The notes: generated by a model not told the origin, from the letters alone. A stretch of 64,000 nt of DNA from Sphingomonas sp. J315 (GCF_024666595.1 NZ_CP088296.1:2718501-2782500); one strand, 5' to 3'. Counted from the stretch's first letter, positions 27,307-39,451 are shown. Program-made: numbers and translations.

Positions 27307-28872
27307 ATGCGGAACAAGGCGCTGTGGGTCGCGCTGATGTCGATGGTGGCGACGCCGGTGGTCGCGCAGCAGCGCAAGGCACCGCAGCGGCCCAATATCG
27401 TCTATATCATGACCGACGATCACGCGGTTCAGGCGCTGTCGGCCTATGGCCACCCCGTCTCGCGGCTCGCGCCCACGCCCAATATCGACCGGATCGCCCG
27501 CAACGGCGCGCGGTTCGACAACAGCTTCGTCACCAACTCGCTCTGCGGTCCCAGCCGCGCCGCGATGCTGACCGGCAAGTTCGGCCATATCAACGGCTTC
27601 AATCAGAATGGCGAGCATTTCGACACAAGCCAATGGACCTGGCCGCGCGCGCTGAAAGAGAGCGGCTACCAGACGGCGGTGGTCGGCAAATGGCATATCG
27701 GCCCGACACCCGGCGCGATCAATTTCGATTACTGGAAGATCCTCGACGATCAGGGCGAATATTATAACCCCGATTTCATCACCGCCGAAGGCCGCACCCG
27801 GCCCGAGGGTTATGCCACCGATCTGGTTACCGATCTCGGCCTCGACTGGCTGAAGAGCAAGCGGACCAAAGGCAAGCCGTTCGCGCTGATGGTCCATCAC
27901 AAGGCGCCGCACCGCAACTGGATGCCGCCGCTGCGCCATGTGCAGAAATACCGCAACGTCACCTTCCCGGTCCCGGCGAGCTATTTCGACGATTATGCGG
28001 GCCGCATCCCTGCCGGAAAGCAGGAGATGAACATCTATCGCGACATGTATGAGGGCCACGACCTCAAGATGACCGTCGCGGCGGGATCGAACGAACTCCG
28101 CTATAACCGCTGGCCGGGCGCGTTCGAGCGGATGACCCCGGCGCAGCGCGCCGAGTGGGACCGGCTGTATCAGGCGGACAACGACGCAATGAACCGCGCC
28201 GACCTGTCGCCGCAGCAGCTCGCGATCTGGAAATTCCAACGCTACATGCGCGATTACATGGGCACGGTCGCGGCGGTGGACGACAGCGTCGGGCGGCTGC
28301 TCGATTATCTCGAAAGCAGCGGACTGTCGAAGAATACGATCGTCGTATATACTTCAGATCAGGGCTTTTTCCTCGGAGAGCATGGCTGGTTCGACAAGCG
28401 CTGGATGTATGAGGAATCCTTCCGCACTCCGCTGTTGATCCAGTATCCCGGCCATATCCCGGCGGGGACTGTGGTGTCGCGGATGGTGCAGAATATCGAC
28501 TATGCGCCGACCTTCCTCGATTATGCCGGGGTGCCGCTGCCGGACGCGATCCAGGGCCGCTCGCTACGTCCTGTCGCGGAAGGCCGGAAGGTCCGCGACT
28601 GGCGCACCAGCCTCTACTACCATTATTATGAGTTCCCGGCCTTCCACGCGGTGCGCCCGCATTATGGCGTGCGCACCGACCGCTACAAATTGATGCGCTT
28701 CTATGGCGATATTGACACGTGGGAATTCTACGACCTCAAGACCGACCCGCAGGAAATGCGCAACGCGATCGCCGACCCGCGCTATGCGGGCAAGATCGCG
28801 AAGATGAAGGCCGAGCTGGCCCGGCTACGCGCCCAGTATCGCGACGACACCCCAAGGGCGGCGTCACGATAA
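27307..28872 (+). CDS. Type I sulfatase, exported
   Basis: A 521-residue formylglycine-type sulfatase. It has a signal peptide (residues 1-20, ending VVAQQ), metal residues D37-D38 in IMTDDHA, and the modification site C80-G-P-S-R in NSLCGPSRAAMLTG, where the cysteine would become formylglycine. Later blocks are VGKWHIG, TSDQGFFLGEHGW and DLKTDPQEMRN. It probably removes sulfate esters from a polysaccharide or mucin-like substrate. It sits just after the alginate-lyase gene, likely one operon. No formylglycine-generating enzyme is in the window. Confidence 0.9.
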   Translation: MRNKALWVALMSMVATPVVAQQRKAPQRPNIVYIMTDDHAVQALSAYGHPVSRLAPTPNIDRIARNGARFDNSFVTNSLCGPSRAAMLTGKFGHINGFNQNGEHFDTSQWTWPRALKESGYQTAVVGKWHIGPTPGAINFDYWKILDDQGEYYNPDFITAEGRTRPEGYATDLVTDLGLDWLKSKRTKGKPFALMVHHKAPHRNWMPPLRHVQKYRNVTFPVPASYFDDYAGRIPAGKQEMNIYRDMYEGHDLKMTVAAGSNELRYNRWPGAFERMTPAQRAEWDRLYQADNDAMNRADLSPQQLAIWKFQRYMRDYMGTVAAVDDSVGRLLDYLESSGLSKNTIVVYTSDQGFFLGEHGWFDKRWMYEESFRTPLLIQYPGHIPAGTVVSRMVQNIDYAPTFLDYAGVPLPDAIQGRSLRPVAEGRKVRDWRTSLYYHYYEFPAFHAVRPHYGVRTDRYKLMRFYGDIDTWEFYDLKTDPQEMRNAIADPRYAGKIAKMKAELARLRAQYRDDTPRAASR

Positions 28873-28876
28873 AATA

Positions 28877-29599
28877 TCACTCCGCGCGCCAGGGGGTGCG
28901 TTCGGCGATCAGCCGCTGGGTCAGCCGCTCGGTCAGCTCGACTCGCGCATTTTGCGCGGCGGCGCTGCCGTCGAGATCGTCGGCGATGCGATAGCCGGCG
29001 CGGCGGCGCACCGCGCGCAGGATTGCCTCGCGCGATCCGTCGGGCTGGCGTAGCATCTCGTCGGCCAGCGCCTCGCCCAGCCACTCCCATGCCTGCGCGG
29101 TCGCGGCGTCCTTGGCCGCCGGGGCAGTATCGACAAATTCGATGCTCCGCGCGCGCGGGGCCGCCTGAGCCGCAGTCTGCGCGCTGCGGCGGGTGACCTC
29201 GACGAACGCGCCGATCCACAAGGTGAGATAGCCGGCCCAGACCAACACCCAGCGGACATGACGGTCGAGCGTGGTAGCGTCGTCGGGTGTGCCATGATCC
29301 ATCGCGCAGCGGATGACGGCGATCGCCACTGCGGCGGCGACGATGTTGAACAGAAAAAGTCCGGGCCGCAGCGCGACGGTGCGCGGCTGGCGCAGCGACC
29401 AGAGCGTCCAGGCGAAGAAGGCGGTGGCAACGCCGACCACCACGAACCGTGTGTCGTCCAGCCAGGGTGGCGTGCCGTCGTCGATCCATTGCGAGCGCAA
29501 GGCCAGCAGAGTGTAGCTGAAGGCCCAGAACAGCGCGACCCAGACTGCAGCGCCACGCGACAGTCGCTGCGACGGCGATGTGACAAAGTTACGATACAT
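28877..29599 (-). CDS. Hypothetical membrane protein
   Basis: 240 residues. Four hydrophobic segments occupy roughly the first 135 residues (AAVWVALFWAFSYTLLAL, FVVVGVATAFFAWTL, FNIVAAAVAIAVI and VLVWAGYLTLWIGAF). A soluble, charged, helical C-terminal half follows (WEWLGEALADEML, VELTERLTQRLIAE). I do not recognise the family. It is convergent with the sulfatase gene, only 4 bp apart. Confidence 0.65.
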   Translation of the reverse strand: MYRNFVTSPSQRLSRGAAVWVALFWAFSYTLLALRSQWIDDGTPPWLDDTRFVVVGVATAFFAWTLWSLRQPRTVALRPGLFLFNIVAAAVAIAVIRCAMDHGTPDDATTLDRHVRWVLVWAGYLTLWIGAFVEVTRRSAQTAAQAAPRARSIEFVDTAPAAKDAATAQAWEWLGEALADEMLRQPDGSREAILRAVRRRAGYRIADDLDGSAAAQNARVELTERLTQRLIAERTPWRAE

Positions 29600-29638
29600 G
29601 ATCGCCTCATAATCCGCTGAGGACGCGGGGGAAAGCGG

Positions 29639-30136
29639 TTACGCCTGTCGTTCGTCGAACTGCGCGCCGGATTCTGTCGCCCCGATCGCCGTCACCGCCT
29701 CGACCACCACCACGCCACCGCGGACATCGACGATCCGCGCCTTCGCGCCGACTGGCAGGTCCGGTCCTTCCGCCGGCCATTCGCCGTCGCCAACCCGCAC
29801 GCGCCCGGTGCCGCCGACGATCGCGTCGACCACGGTCACGCTCTGCCCGATCATCCGGGCGGCGCGGTTGTTGAGGTCGGGGTCGGCGCTCGGCACCGGG
29901 TTCGCGCCGTACCAGCGCTTGCCGACCAGCACCGCGACGGTCGACCAGGCGGCGAAGCTGATGAACTGGCCGATCGCGCCCAGCTCCGGGAACACCAAAG
30001 CCAGCACGCCCGTCGCCGCCGCGCCGAGCGCGAGGAAGGTGAGATACACCCCGGGCAGCATCAACTCGCAGATCGCGAGCAACGCCGCGACGATGAGCCA
30101 GACGAAGCCTGCCTGCTCGGCCAACCAGTCGCTCAT
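29639..30136 (-). CDS. NfeD family membrane protein
   Basis: A 165-residue short NfeD. Two to three hydrophobic segments (FVWLIVAALLAICELMLPGV, YLTFLALGAAATGVLALVF) precede a C-terminal OB-fold (about 95-155, with VGGTGRVRVGDGEWPAEGPD and GARIVDV-like strands). NfeD partners SPFH proteins in membrane microdomains. The start lies 10 bp after the SPFH gene stop on the same strand, the classic pair. Confidence 0.88.
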   Translation of the reverse strand: MSDWLAEQAGFVWLIVAALLAICELMLPGVYLTFLALGAAATGVLALVFPELGAIGQFISFAAWSTVAVLVGKRWYGANPVPSADPDLNNRAARMIGQSVTVVDAIVGGTGRVRVGDGEWPAEGPDLPVGAKARIVDVRGGVVVVEAVTAIGATESGAQFDERQA

Positions 30137-30146
30137 TGCTGCCCCC

Positions 30147-31133
30147 TTATTCCTGCGTGCCACCGAACGGCGACTGGCGCACCCGCGCGGGCGGGGCAGG
30201 GGGCGCTGGCGGCGTATCCTTCCCGCCCAAAGCCTCCTTGGCAAGTTCGCCGATCCCGCCCAGCGTTCCGATAAGCTGCGTCGCCTCGACCGGGAACAGG
30301 ATCGTCTTGGCGTTGGGGCTGGTCGCGAACTTGCCGACCGCTTCGACATACTTTTGCGCGATGAAATAGTTGAGCGACTGGGCCGAACCGCTCTCGACCG
30401 CCTGGCTGACCAGCTCGGTCGCCTTGGCCTCGGCCTCCGCCGCACGCTCGCGCGCTTCGGCGTCGCGGAAGGCGGATTCCTTCCGGCCTTCGGCTTCAAG
30501 GATGCGCGCCTGCTTCTGGCCCTCGGCGCGCAGGATCTCAGAGGCGCGCGAGCCTTCGGCCTCAAGGATATTGGCGCGCTTCTCACGCTCGGCCTTCATC
30601 TGGCGGCCCATCGCGTTGACGATGTCGGCGGGCGGGCGGATGTCCTTGATCTCGACGCGCGTGATCTTGACCCCCCAGGGCGTGGTCGCATGATCGACCA
30701 CCGAGAGCAGCCGTGCGTTGATCTCGTCGCGCTTCGACAGCGTCTCGTCGAGGTCCATCGACCCCATCACCGTGCGCAGGTTCGTTGTCGTCAGCTGAAG
30801 CAGCGCGACATAGAGGTCCGACACCTCATAGGCGGCCTTGGCGGCGTCGAGCACCTGAAAGAACACCACGCCATCGGTCGAGATCATGGCGTTGTCCTTG
30901 GTGATGATTTCCTGACCCGGAATATCGATCACCTGCTCCATCATGTTCACGCGGCGGCCGACGCGATAGAAGAACGCCGGATAGAGGTTGAACCCCGGCT
31001 GGGCGACGGTGGTGAAGCGGCCGAAATGCTCGATCGTGTAGTGATAGCCCTGGCGGACGATCTTGATGCTGGCGAACAGGTACATCAGCACCAGCAGCAT
31101 CAGGATGAAGAAGGTGCCGATCGTCAGTTCCAT
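30147..31133 (-). CDS. SPFH/Band-7 membrane protein (QmcA/stomatin-like)
   Basis: 328 residues. One N-terminal membrane segment (GTFFILMLLVLMYLFAS), then the SPFH domain (GRFTTVAQPGFNLYPAFFYRV, ISTDGVVFFQVLDAAKAAYEV, WGVKITRVEIKDIRPP) and a long charged helix of about 80 residues rich in E, A, K and R. It probably forms membrane rings with the neighbouring NfeD and protects or scaffolds membrane proteins. It is divergent from the CoA-lyase gene across 46 bp. Confidence 0.92.
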   Translation of the reverse strand: MELTIGTFFILMLLVLMYLFASIKIVRQGYHYTIEHFGRFTTVAQPGFNLYPAFFYRVGRRVNMMEQVIDIPGQEIITKDNAMISTDGVVFFQVLDAAKAAYEVSDLYVALLQLTTTNLRTVMGSMDLDETLSKRDEINARLLSVVDHATTPWGVKITRVEIKDIRPPADIVNAMGRQMKAEREKRANILEAEGSRASEILRAEGQKQARILEAEGRKESAFRDAEARERAAEAEAKATELVSQAVESGSAQSLNYFIAQKYVEAVGKFATSPNAKTILFPVEATQLIGTLGGIGELAKEALGGKDTPPAPPAPPARVRQSPFGGTQE

Positions 31134-31179
31134 CGCTAGTCCCCTCGCATTTCGGCCCTGACTCTAGCATAGCGATGGC

Positions 31180-32001
31180 ATGAGCAAAGCGATTTACGCC
31201 CCGCCGCGCACCGCGCTGTTCCTGCCCGCGTCGAACCCGCGCGCGATCGAAAAGGCCAAGGGGCTGGCTGCCGACATGATCATCCTCGACCTCGAGGATG
31301 CGGTGAAGGCGCAGGACAAGGAAGCCGCGCGCGAGGCGGTGAAGGCGATCGATGGCTTCGGCGACCGGCCGTTCGGCGTCCGCGTCAATGGCGAGCACAG
31401 CGAGCATTGGTCGAAGGATCTGAAGGCGGTGAAGAAATCCGCCGCGACCCATGTCGTCATCCCCAAGGTCGAAAAGGTGGAGACGATCATCACTGCGGGC
31501 ATCTATTCAGGGAAGCCCGTGCTCGCGATGATCGAGACTCCCGCGGGCGTGATGAATGTCGGCCCGATCGCCTCGGCCAGCGGCTGGGGCTATGAGCTGG
31601 CGGGGCTGATCGTCGGCACCAACGATCTTGCCGCGTCGCTCAAACTGCCGCCCGCCGCGGGCCGCGCCCAGATGGCGCTTTCGCTGCAACTGGTGGTGCT
31701 GGCGGCGCGGGCTCGCGAGTTATGGGTATTCGACGGCGTGTTCAACCGTCTCGACGATCCCGAGGGACTGGCCGCCGAATGCGCCGAGGGCCGGTTGCTC
31801 GGCTTCGACGGCAAATCGCTGATCCACCCCAACCAGATCGACATCGCCCGTGCTGCTTTCGACCCGACCGAAGCGGAACTCGAAGAAGCCCGCGCGCTGG
31901 TGGCAGCCGCGACCGGCGGCGCCGAACGCTACAAGGACGCGATGATCGAGGAGATGCACGTCGATCAGGCGAAGGCGCTGCTGGCGCGGGCTGGCCACTA
32001 G
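31180..32001 (+). CDS. HpcH/HpaI-CitE family CoA ester lyase
   Basis: A 273-residue TIM-barrel lyase with RTALFLPASNPRAIEKA, ILDLEDAV, HVVIPKVEKVE, LIVGTNDLAASLKLPP and FDGKSLIHPNQIDIA. These motifs fit CitE-like and malyl-/citramalyl-CoA lyases; the acidic metal-binding residues are in LEDAV. The substrate is uncertain (malyl-CoA, citramalyl-CoA or related). It stands alone between the SPFH and guaB genes. Confidence 0.87.
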   Translation: MSKAIYAPPRTALFLPASNPRAIEKAKGLAADMIILDLEDAVKAQDKEAAREAVKAIDGFGDRPFGVRVNGEHSEHWSKDLKAVKKSAATHVVIPKVEKVETIITAGIYSGKPVLAMIETPAGVMNVGPIASASGWGYELAGLIVGTNDLAASLKLPPAAGRAQMALSLQLVVLAARARELWVFDGVFNRLDDPEGLAAECAEGRLLGFDGKSLIHPNQIDIARAAFDPTEAELEEARALVAAATGGAERYKDAMIEEMHVDQAKALLARAGH

Positions 32002-33522
<1,521 letters not shown>

Positions 33523-33640
33523 ACTTCGTATAAAATAGCTTTTCTCAGTGATTTAGCTCTACTGGAACCTTCGTTACGCCAGCGCGTTGAGCGATGTGGG
33601 GCGGTGCATGTGCGCCGTTTGGGCAGGTAGTGGAGCAGGC

Positions 33641-36263
33641 GTGAGAGCAAGTGCGGCGCGGGCGGTCAACGTCCCGGCATTTCTGGCCAATGGCGGCGAG
33701 ATGGGACAGCGCATCGCTGCGTTCGACTGGGCCGCAACCGGCGTCGGGCCGATTGAAGGCTGGTCGCAAAGCCTGTGCAGCATTGTCGCCTTCCTCGTCA
33801 ATTCGCCGGTCGCGCTGGTCATGCTGTGGGGCAGGGACGGGCATCTGATCTACAACGACGGCTATTCGGTCTTCGCGGGCGAGCGGCATCCGGGGCTGCT
33901 TGGAATGAAGGTCGTTGAGGCGTGGCCGGAAGTCGCCGACTTCAACGCCAACGTCATGCGCGTCGGGCTTGCTGGCGGCACGCTCGCCTATCGCAACCAC
34001 AAGCTGACCCTCAATCGCACGGGAGTATTCGAGGATTGTTGGCTCGATCTGGATTACTCCCCGGTCTTTGACGATGATGGCCACCCCGCCGGGGTCATGG
34101 CGGTGGTCGTCGAGACAACAGAATCGGTGCGGAGCGAGCGGGCGTTGCGAGAGAGCGAAGCGCGGCTGCGCTTTCTCGATGCCCTCGATCGCGAAACCGG
34201 TGGCGCGACCGACCCCGCTCAGATCTTGGCGATCACGACCCGCAAGCTCGCCGAACGCCTGGGTGCCGCCAATTGCGCCTATGCCGATATGGACGCCGAT
34301 GGCGACGGCTTCACCATCCGCGGCGATTGGGCGCAGCCTGGATCACAATCGATCGTCGGCCATTACAGCCTGGCCGCGTTCGGCGAACAGGCGGTGCGCG
34401 ACCTCAATGCCGCCCGCCCGCTGATCCTTGACGACATCGCGCATGAGCTACCCCCGCACGAAGCCGCGACCTTTGCCGCGATCGGGCTTGCAGCCACCTG
34501 CTGCGTGCCGCTGGTGAAGGACGGGCGGCTGACCGCGCTGATGGCGGCGCACCATGCCGAACCCCATGTGTGGAGCCCGGAAGATATCGCGCTGATCCGT
34601 GAGGTCACCGACCGCAGCTGGGCGCATGTCGAGCGCGCCGCAGCGGAGGCTGAACTGCGCAAGACGGCGGAACAGCTGCGTCAGCTCAACGCCGAACTCG
34701 AATCGCGCGCAATGGAGCGCGCCGCGGCGCTCGAACAGAGCCAGACGCAGTTCCGACTGCTCGTTCAGGGCGTGACCGACTATGCGATCTACATGCTCGA
34801 TCCGCAGGGCGTCGTCGCGAGCTGGAATGCAGGGGCGCAACGGATCAAGGGCTATGCCCCGGACGAAATCATGGGCGCGCATTTCTCGACCTTCTACACT
34901 GAGGAAGAGCGCGCTCGCGGTGAGCCGCAGCACGCGCTCGAAACCGCGCGGCGTCAGGGGCGCTTTGCGGCGGAGGGCTGGCGACTGCGCAAGGGTGGTC
35001 ACCGCTTCCGCGCCAGCGTGGTGATCGATGCGATCCATGACGATGACGGGCGGCTGATCGGATTTGCCAAGATTACCCGCGATATCACCGAACGCGAAGA
35101 GGCGCAGCGCGAGCTGGAGGTTGCGCGTGAAGCGTTGTTCCAGGCGCAGAAGATCGAGGCGATCGGCCAGCTGACCGGTGGCGTGGCGCATGATTTCAAC
35201 AATTTGCTGATGGCGATCATCAGCGGTCTGACTTTGCTGCGCAAACGCCTGCCCGATGACGATCCCCAGATCACGCGCCTGATCGACAATTCGATGCAGG
35301 CGGCGGATCGCGGCGCGGCGCTGACCCAGCGGATGCTCGCCTTTGCCCGGCGACAGGAACTGAAGACCGAACGGATCGACGTGCCCGCGCTCGTCGCGGA
35401 CATGCGCGGGCTGCTGGAACGCACGATCGGTCCGTCGTGGCGGATCGATGTCGATTTCCCCGATCGCCTGCCGGTGGTGTCCGCCGACGCCAACCAGCTC
35501 GAAATGGCGCTGGTCAATCTGGCGGTGAATGCGCGCGACGCCATGCCCGATGGCGGGCGCATCTGCATCGAGGGGATCGAGCAGGAGGTGATCGGAGAGG
35601 TCCGCGGCCTGACCTCGGGTCGCTATGTCCGGTTGTCGGTGCATGACGAGGGCTCGGGCATGGACGCCGCGACGCTGGCGCGCGCGACCGAACCCTTTTT
35701 CACGACCAAGGGGGTGGGGAAGGGCACGGGTCTTGGCCTGTCGATGATCCACGGTTTCGCGCGCCAGAATGGCGGGATGCTGGAGATCGAGAGCGAGCCT
35801 GGTCACGGCACGCATGCCCATATCTGGTTGCCGGTCGCTTCGGATGGCTCCGGCGCGGTCGTCGCGGCACCGCGCGCCGACGTTGCGACCCGCGCCGCGA
35901 TGCGATCGCTGGTGGTGCTCGTCGCGGATGACGATCCCTTGGTGCTGATGAACACCGCCGACCTGCTCACCGATCTGGGCCATAGGGTGATCGAGGCGGA
36001 ATCGGGCCTTGCCGCGCTCGACCAGTTGAACGCGCGGGAGGATATCGCGCTGCTGATCACCGATCAGGCTATGCCCGGCATGACCGGCACCGAACTGATC
36101 GCACGGGCACGGGCGCAGTACCCCGAACTGCCGATCATCCTCGCCACCGGTTATGGCGAGACCCCCCGCAGACGCCGCCGCGCAGCTGCTTCGTCTCAAC
36201 AAACCCTTTACCCAGGCCGATCTCCAACGCGCGGTAGCCGACGCAATGATGCAGCGGGTGTAG
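33641..36263 (+). CDS. PAS-GAF-PAS hybrid histidine kinase with receiver, frame broken at 36162-36167
   Basis: Soluble hybrid sensor kinase. In order: PAS (about 30-130, RDGHLIYNDGYSVFAG), GAF (about 165-315), a coiled coil, a second PAS (ESQTQFRLL-like start, YAIYMLDPQGVVASWN), HisKA (GGVAHDFNNLLMAII), HATPase (TTKGVGKGTGLGLSMIHGFA) and a receiver (DQAMPGMTGTEL). After ATGYGETP the frame shifts; the other frame reads AAAQLLRLNKPFTQADL to TAG at 36263. One extra C in the C6 run at 36162-36167 accounts for it; repair gives 873 residues. GTG 33641 follows GGAG. Without repair it would fuse to the next gene. No partner regulator adjoins it. Confidence 0.82.
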
Positions 36264-36328
36264 GGAGCAGACTATCCGCCTCCTCCTCCTTGCGGAGAAC
36301 GGCGGGTTGCCGACATCATTTCGACGCA

Positions 36329-37164
36329 ATGCGCGGGCAATTCGTCCGCGCCTTGTCGAGTATTGCCGTCCTGCCCCCGCCAGAAGCGCCGCGCGCGCTG
36401 TTGCCGCGCCTGCGCGAGCGGTTTGGCGCGCGTGCGATTGCGATTGCGCTCGCGCTGCTGGTCGAACTGCTGCTGGCATTGTTGCTGCTCACCATCGCGC
36501 CGAAGATCCTGAACCCGCCCGATGAGACGGTGCCGATGGCGACGTTCGGCGTCAGTCCGGAGCCGGAGCCTGCGCCCGAGCCACCGTCCGACGCGCGCCC
36601 CGCCGATGCGGCGCCCCAGCCGACCGTGCAGCCCCGACCGCGTGAGGCGGACACCCCGCCGCGCCCAGATCCGGTGGTCGTCGACCCTGCGCCCGAGCCG
36701 CCGGTACTCCTCGACATCCCGCTCGGTCGCATGCCCGATATCGCCGCGCTGCCGCGCCGCCCGTCGGCAGAGCCCGCCGCCCCCCGCGCCGTGTCGCCGG
36801 GCCACCGGCGCCCGGCCCCAATCCCGGGGATTCGCGTCGGGTGGAGGGGCGCGGACCCAATGGTGAGCCGCTCTACGCCGCGTCGTGGTTCCGCAAGCCC
36901 TATGACAGCGAGATTCGCGGCTATCTGTCGACCGCGCGCGCGCCGGGCTGGGCGATGATCGCATGCCGGACGGTGGCCGATTATCGCGTCGACAGCTGCG
37001 TACTGCTCGACGAATATCCCGAGGGCGCGCAGATCGGGCGCGCGTGGCTCGCCGCCGCGTGGCAGTTTCGCGTGCGCCCGCCCCGGTTGCGCGGGCAGTA
37101 TCAGGTCGGCGAATGGGTCCGCATCCGGATCGACTATGGACTCGATTCGGTGCGTGCCGAGTAA
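36329..37164 (+). CDS. TonB-like membrane protein with proline-rich linker, frame broken near 36800
   Basis: One membrane helix (AIAIALALLVELLLALLLL) is followed by a proline-rich periplasmic linker (PEPEPAPEPPSDARPADAA and more) and a C-terminal domain in another frame (MIACRTVADYRVDSCVLLDE, GRAWLAAAWQFRVRPP, VGEWVRIRIDYG). That domain resembles the TonB C-terminal fold with its conserved C...C pair. One base missing near 36798-36803, inside the linker, joins the halves; repair gives 278 residues. ATG 36329. It lies 12 bp before the next small gene. ExbB and ExbD are not nearby. Confidence 0.7.
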
Positions 37165-37176
37165 AGTGTGGAAGGA

Positions 37177-37716
37177 ATGGCGATGATGTGGATTGCAGCG
37201 CTCGCGATGCTGGCTTCGGGCGTTCAGGACGGCCCGGCGCTGACCCCGGGCACGGTGACGGTCGAGGCGGTGGCGGATGAAGCCACCCCCGTTGCGGTCC
37301 GTCAGGTCTTCGCCGACGCGGTGGAACAGGCGCTGCTCGATGCGCGCTTCATCGCTCTCCCGCGTCAGGCGCGCGGTCGCTACATTGCACGGATCAGCCT
37401 CACCCGGGCCGAGCGCGGCGCGGTCGCGTCGAATGGGCGCGAGCAGGGCGCGTCGGGCGGATTCGGCAACTGGGGCGGAGCGGTCAGCGTCACGCTGCCC
37501 TCGGACAAGCGCCAGCTGCGTGGCCTGATCGTCACCACGCTCAAGGTCGAGCTGGTCAGCCGTGCGGACGAGAGACTGGTTTGGAGCGGCAGCGCGCTGA
37601 CCGCCCAGGCCGAAGGGACGCGCAATGACACCCCGTCCGCGCTGGCCGCAAAGCTCGCCCCTGCGGTGATCCGCGCCTTCCCCGCCACGCTGGCCGAGCC
37701 GCTTTCGGTCCCCTAA
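37177..37716 (+). CDS. Hypothetical periplasmic protein
   Basis: A 179-residue protein with a signal-type N-terminus (MAMMWIAALAMLASGVQDG). The mature part is beta-rich (RYIARISLTRAERGAV, TTLKVELVSRADERLVWSG). I do not recognise the domain; the layout is like small outer-membrane or periplasmic proteins that flank other envelope genes. It is packed between the TonB-like gene (12 bp) and rsmB (9 bp), so probably in one transcript. Confidence 0.65.
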   Translation: MAMMWIAALAMLASGVQDGPALTPGTVTVEAVADEATPVAVRQVFADAVEQALLDARFIALPRQARGRYIARISLTRAERGAVASNGREQGASGGFGNWGGAVSVTLPSDKRQLRGLIVTTLKVELVSRADERLVWSGSALTAQAEGTRNDTPSALAAKLAPAVIRAFPATLAEPLSVP

Positions 37717-37725
37717 AGCGCCTCG

Positions 37726-38911
37726 ATGACCCCAGCCGCACGTACCCGTACTGCTATCGAACTGCTCGACGCGATCATCGCCGCCGCGCGGGATGGCGGG
37801 GCATCGGCGGACGTGCTGATCGCGCGCGAGCTTGCCGCGCGCCGCTATGCGGGGTCGAAGGACCGCCGCGCGATCCGCGCCCTGGTCTATGACGCGATCC
37901 GGCTGTGTGGCGAGATTCCGGCGACCGGGCGCGCGGCGATGCTGGCGCTGGCGGCGCGCGATCCCGATCTGGCCGCAACCTTCGACGGCTCGCCCTATGG
38001 CCCTGCGCCGATCGGTGCGGATGAGCCGGTTGCCGCGCCGGGCGTCGCCCCGGCCTGGCTGATCGACGCGCTCGCCGCATCGGGCGTCGATGGGGAACAG
38101 GCCGCAGCCTTGCTCGACCGCGCCCCGCTCGACCTGCGGGTGAACCCGCTCAAGGCGACCCGCGACCAGCTCGCCGCCGCCTTCCCCGATGCGGCGTTGC
38201 TCCCCGGCCTTCCGCTCGCGCTACGCCTCCCCGGCGATACGCCGGTGGAAAAGAGCGACGCCTACGCCCAAGGCTGGTTCGAGGTCCAGGACGCCGGCAG
38301 CCAGGCGGTGACCCTCGCCGCCGCCGCCGCACCGGGCATGCGCGTCGTCGACCTGTGCGCGGGAGGTGGGGGGCAAGACGCTCGCGCTCGCCGCCGCGAT
38401 GGCGGGGCAGGGGGCGATCCTTGCCAGCGACAGCGACCGCGCCCGCCTCTCGCGCCTTGCCCCGCGTGCGCAGCGGGCGGGTGTCAACATTGTCGAGACG
38501 CGCCTGCTCAACCCGAACCGGGAGGCGGAGGCGCTGGCTGACTGGGCCGACAGCGCCGACGTGGTGCTGATCGATTCGCCCTGCTCCGGCACCGGAACCT
38601 GGCGTCGCAACCCGGAGGCACGCTGGCGGCTCACCCCGGCGCGGCTCGCCCGGCTGGTCGAGACGCAGGCGCGCCTGCTCGATGTCGGCGCGGCGCTGAT
38701 CCGCCCCGGCGGCGCGCTGATCCATATCGTCTGTTCGCTGCTCGATGCCGAAGGGGCGGATCAGGTCACCGCCTTCCTCGCCCGCAACCCGGCCTTCCGC
38801 GCCGATCCGCTTGCGCTTCCGCTCGGCACGCCGCATGGATCGGGCATGCGTCTCACCCCGCTCAGCGATGCGACCGACGGGTTTTTTGTCGCGCGGATGG
38901 TGCGCGCGTGA
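37726..38911 (+). CDS. rsmB: RsmB-family rRNA m5C methyltransferase, frame broken at 38368-38373
   Basis: Methylates cytosine C5 in 16S rRNA. An N-terminal NusB-like helical domain (about 1-130, [20 protein letters not shown]) is followed by the Rossmann methyltransferase: [23 protein letters not shown] and, in the second frame, [16 protein letters not shown], then the catalytic cysteine in [14 protein letters not shown]. One extra G in the G6 run at 38368-38373 breaks the frame inside SAM motif I; repair gives 394 residues. The RsmB subgroup is assigned from the overall domain layout. Confidence 0.86.
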
Positions 38912-38943
38912 TAGCGATTGCCATTCCACGTCCGGAGACTGTC

Positions 38944-39450
38944 ATGCGTATCTCGCTCGTGTCGGCCGCCGCAGCGCTCACGCTGCTCAGCGTTTCGACT
39001 TCGATCAACGCCCAGCGCGCCGACGACCAGATCGACGCCCGCTCGGTCGCGTTGCTCGATAAGGGGAAGGCTGCGCGCGCCGCCGGTGACCTCGACACGG
39101 CCAATGGCCTGATCGAAAGCGCGCTCGCGGTCGATCCGCGCAACCGTGCCGCCTATCTGGTGCTCGCCGAAATTGCGCGCGCGCAGGGCCTGCCGGGCAA
39201 GGCGATCCGCTTCTATCGCGAAGCGCTGACGCTGGAGCCGAACGATCAGGCCGCGCTGCGCGGGCAGGGCGAGGCGATGGTGCAGAAGGGCGCTGTCGAA
39301 CGCGCCAAGGAAAATCTCGCGCGGCTGAAGACGCTGTGCGGAAATTGCGCCGACGCGACTCAGCTGGCGGCGGCGATCGCCAAGGGCCCGCCCGCCACCG
39401 CAACGGCGCAGGTAGTTCCGCCTCCCAAGGCGGACGAGAAGAAGAACTAA
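38944..39450 (+). CDS. Exported TPR protein
   Basis: A 168-residue protein. The N-terminal signal peptide ([20 protein letters not shown]) is followed by about two to three TPR units ([40 protein letters not shown] and a third with LAEPN-like spacing), then a disordered tail. A motif CGNC lies near the C-terminus. It probably acts as a periplasmic scaffold. It follows rsmB with about 30 bp between them. Confidence 0.72.
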   Translation: MRISLVSAAAALTLLSVSTSINAQRADDQIDARSVALLDKGKAARAAGDLDTANGLIESALAVDPRNRAAYLVLAEIARAQGLPGKAIRFYREALTLEPNDQAALRGQGEAMVQKGAVERAKENLARLKTLCGNCADATQLAAAIAKGPPATATAQVVPPPKADEKKN

Positions 39451-39451
39451 G

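Noticed and set aside
33587..36958. Single 1123-residue fusion of hybrid kinase and TonB-like protein
   Set aside because: The fusion depends on an extra C in a C6 run. The kinase receiver continues properly in the other frame to its own stop, and the TonB-like protein has its own ATG.
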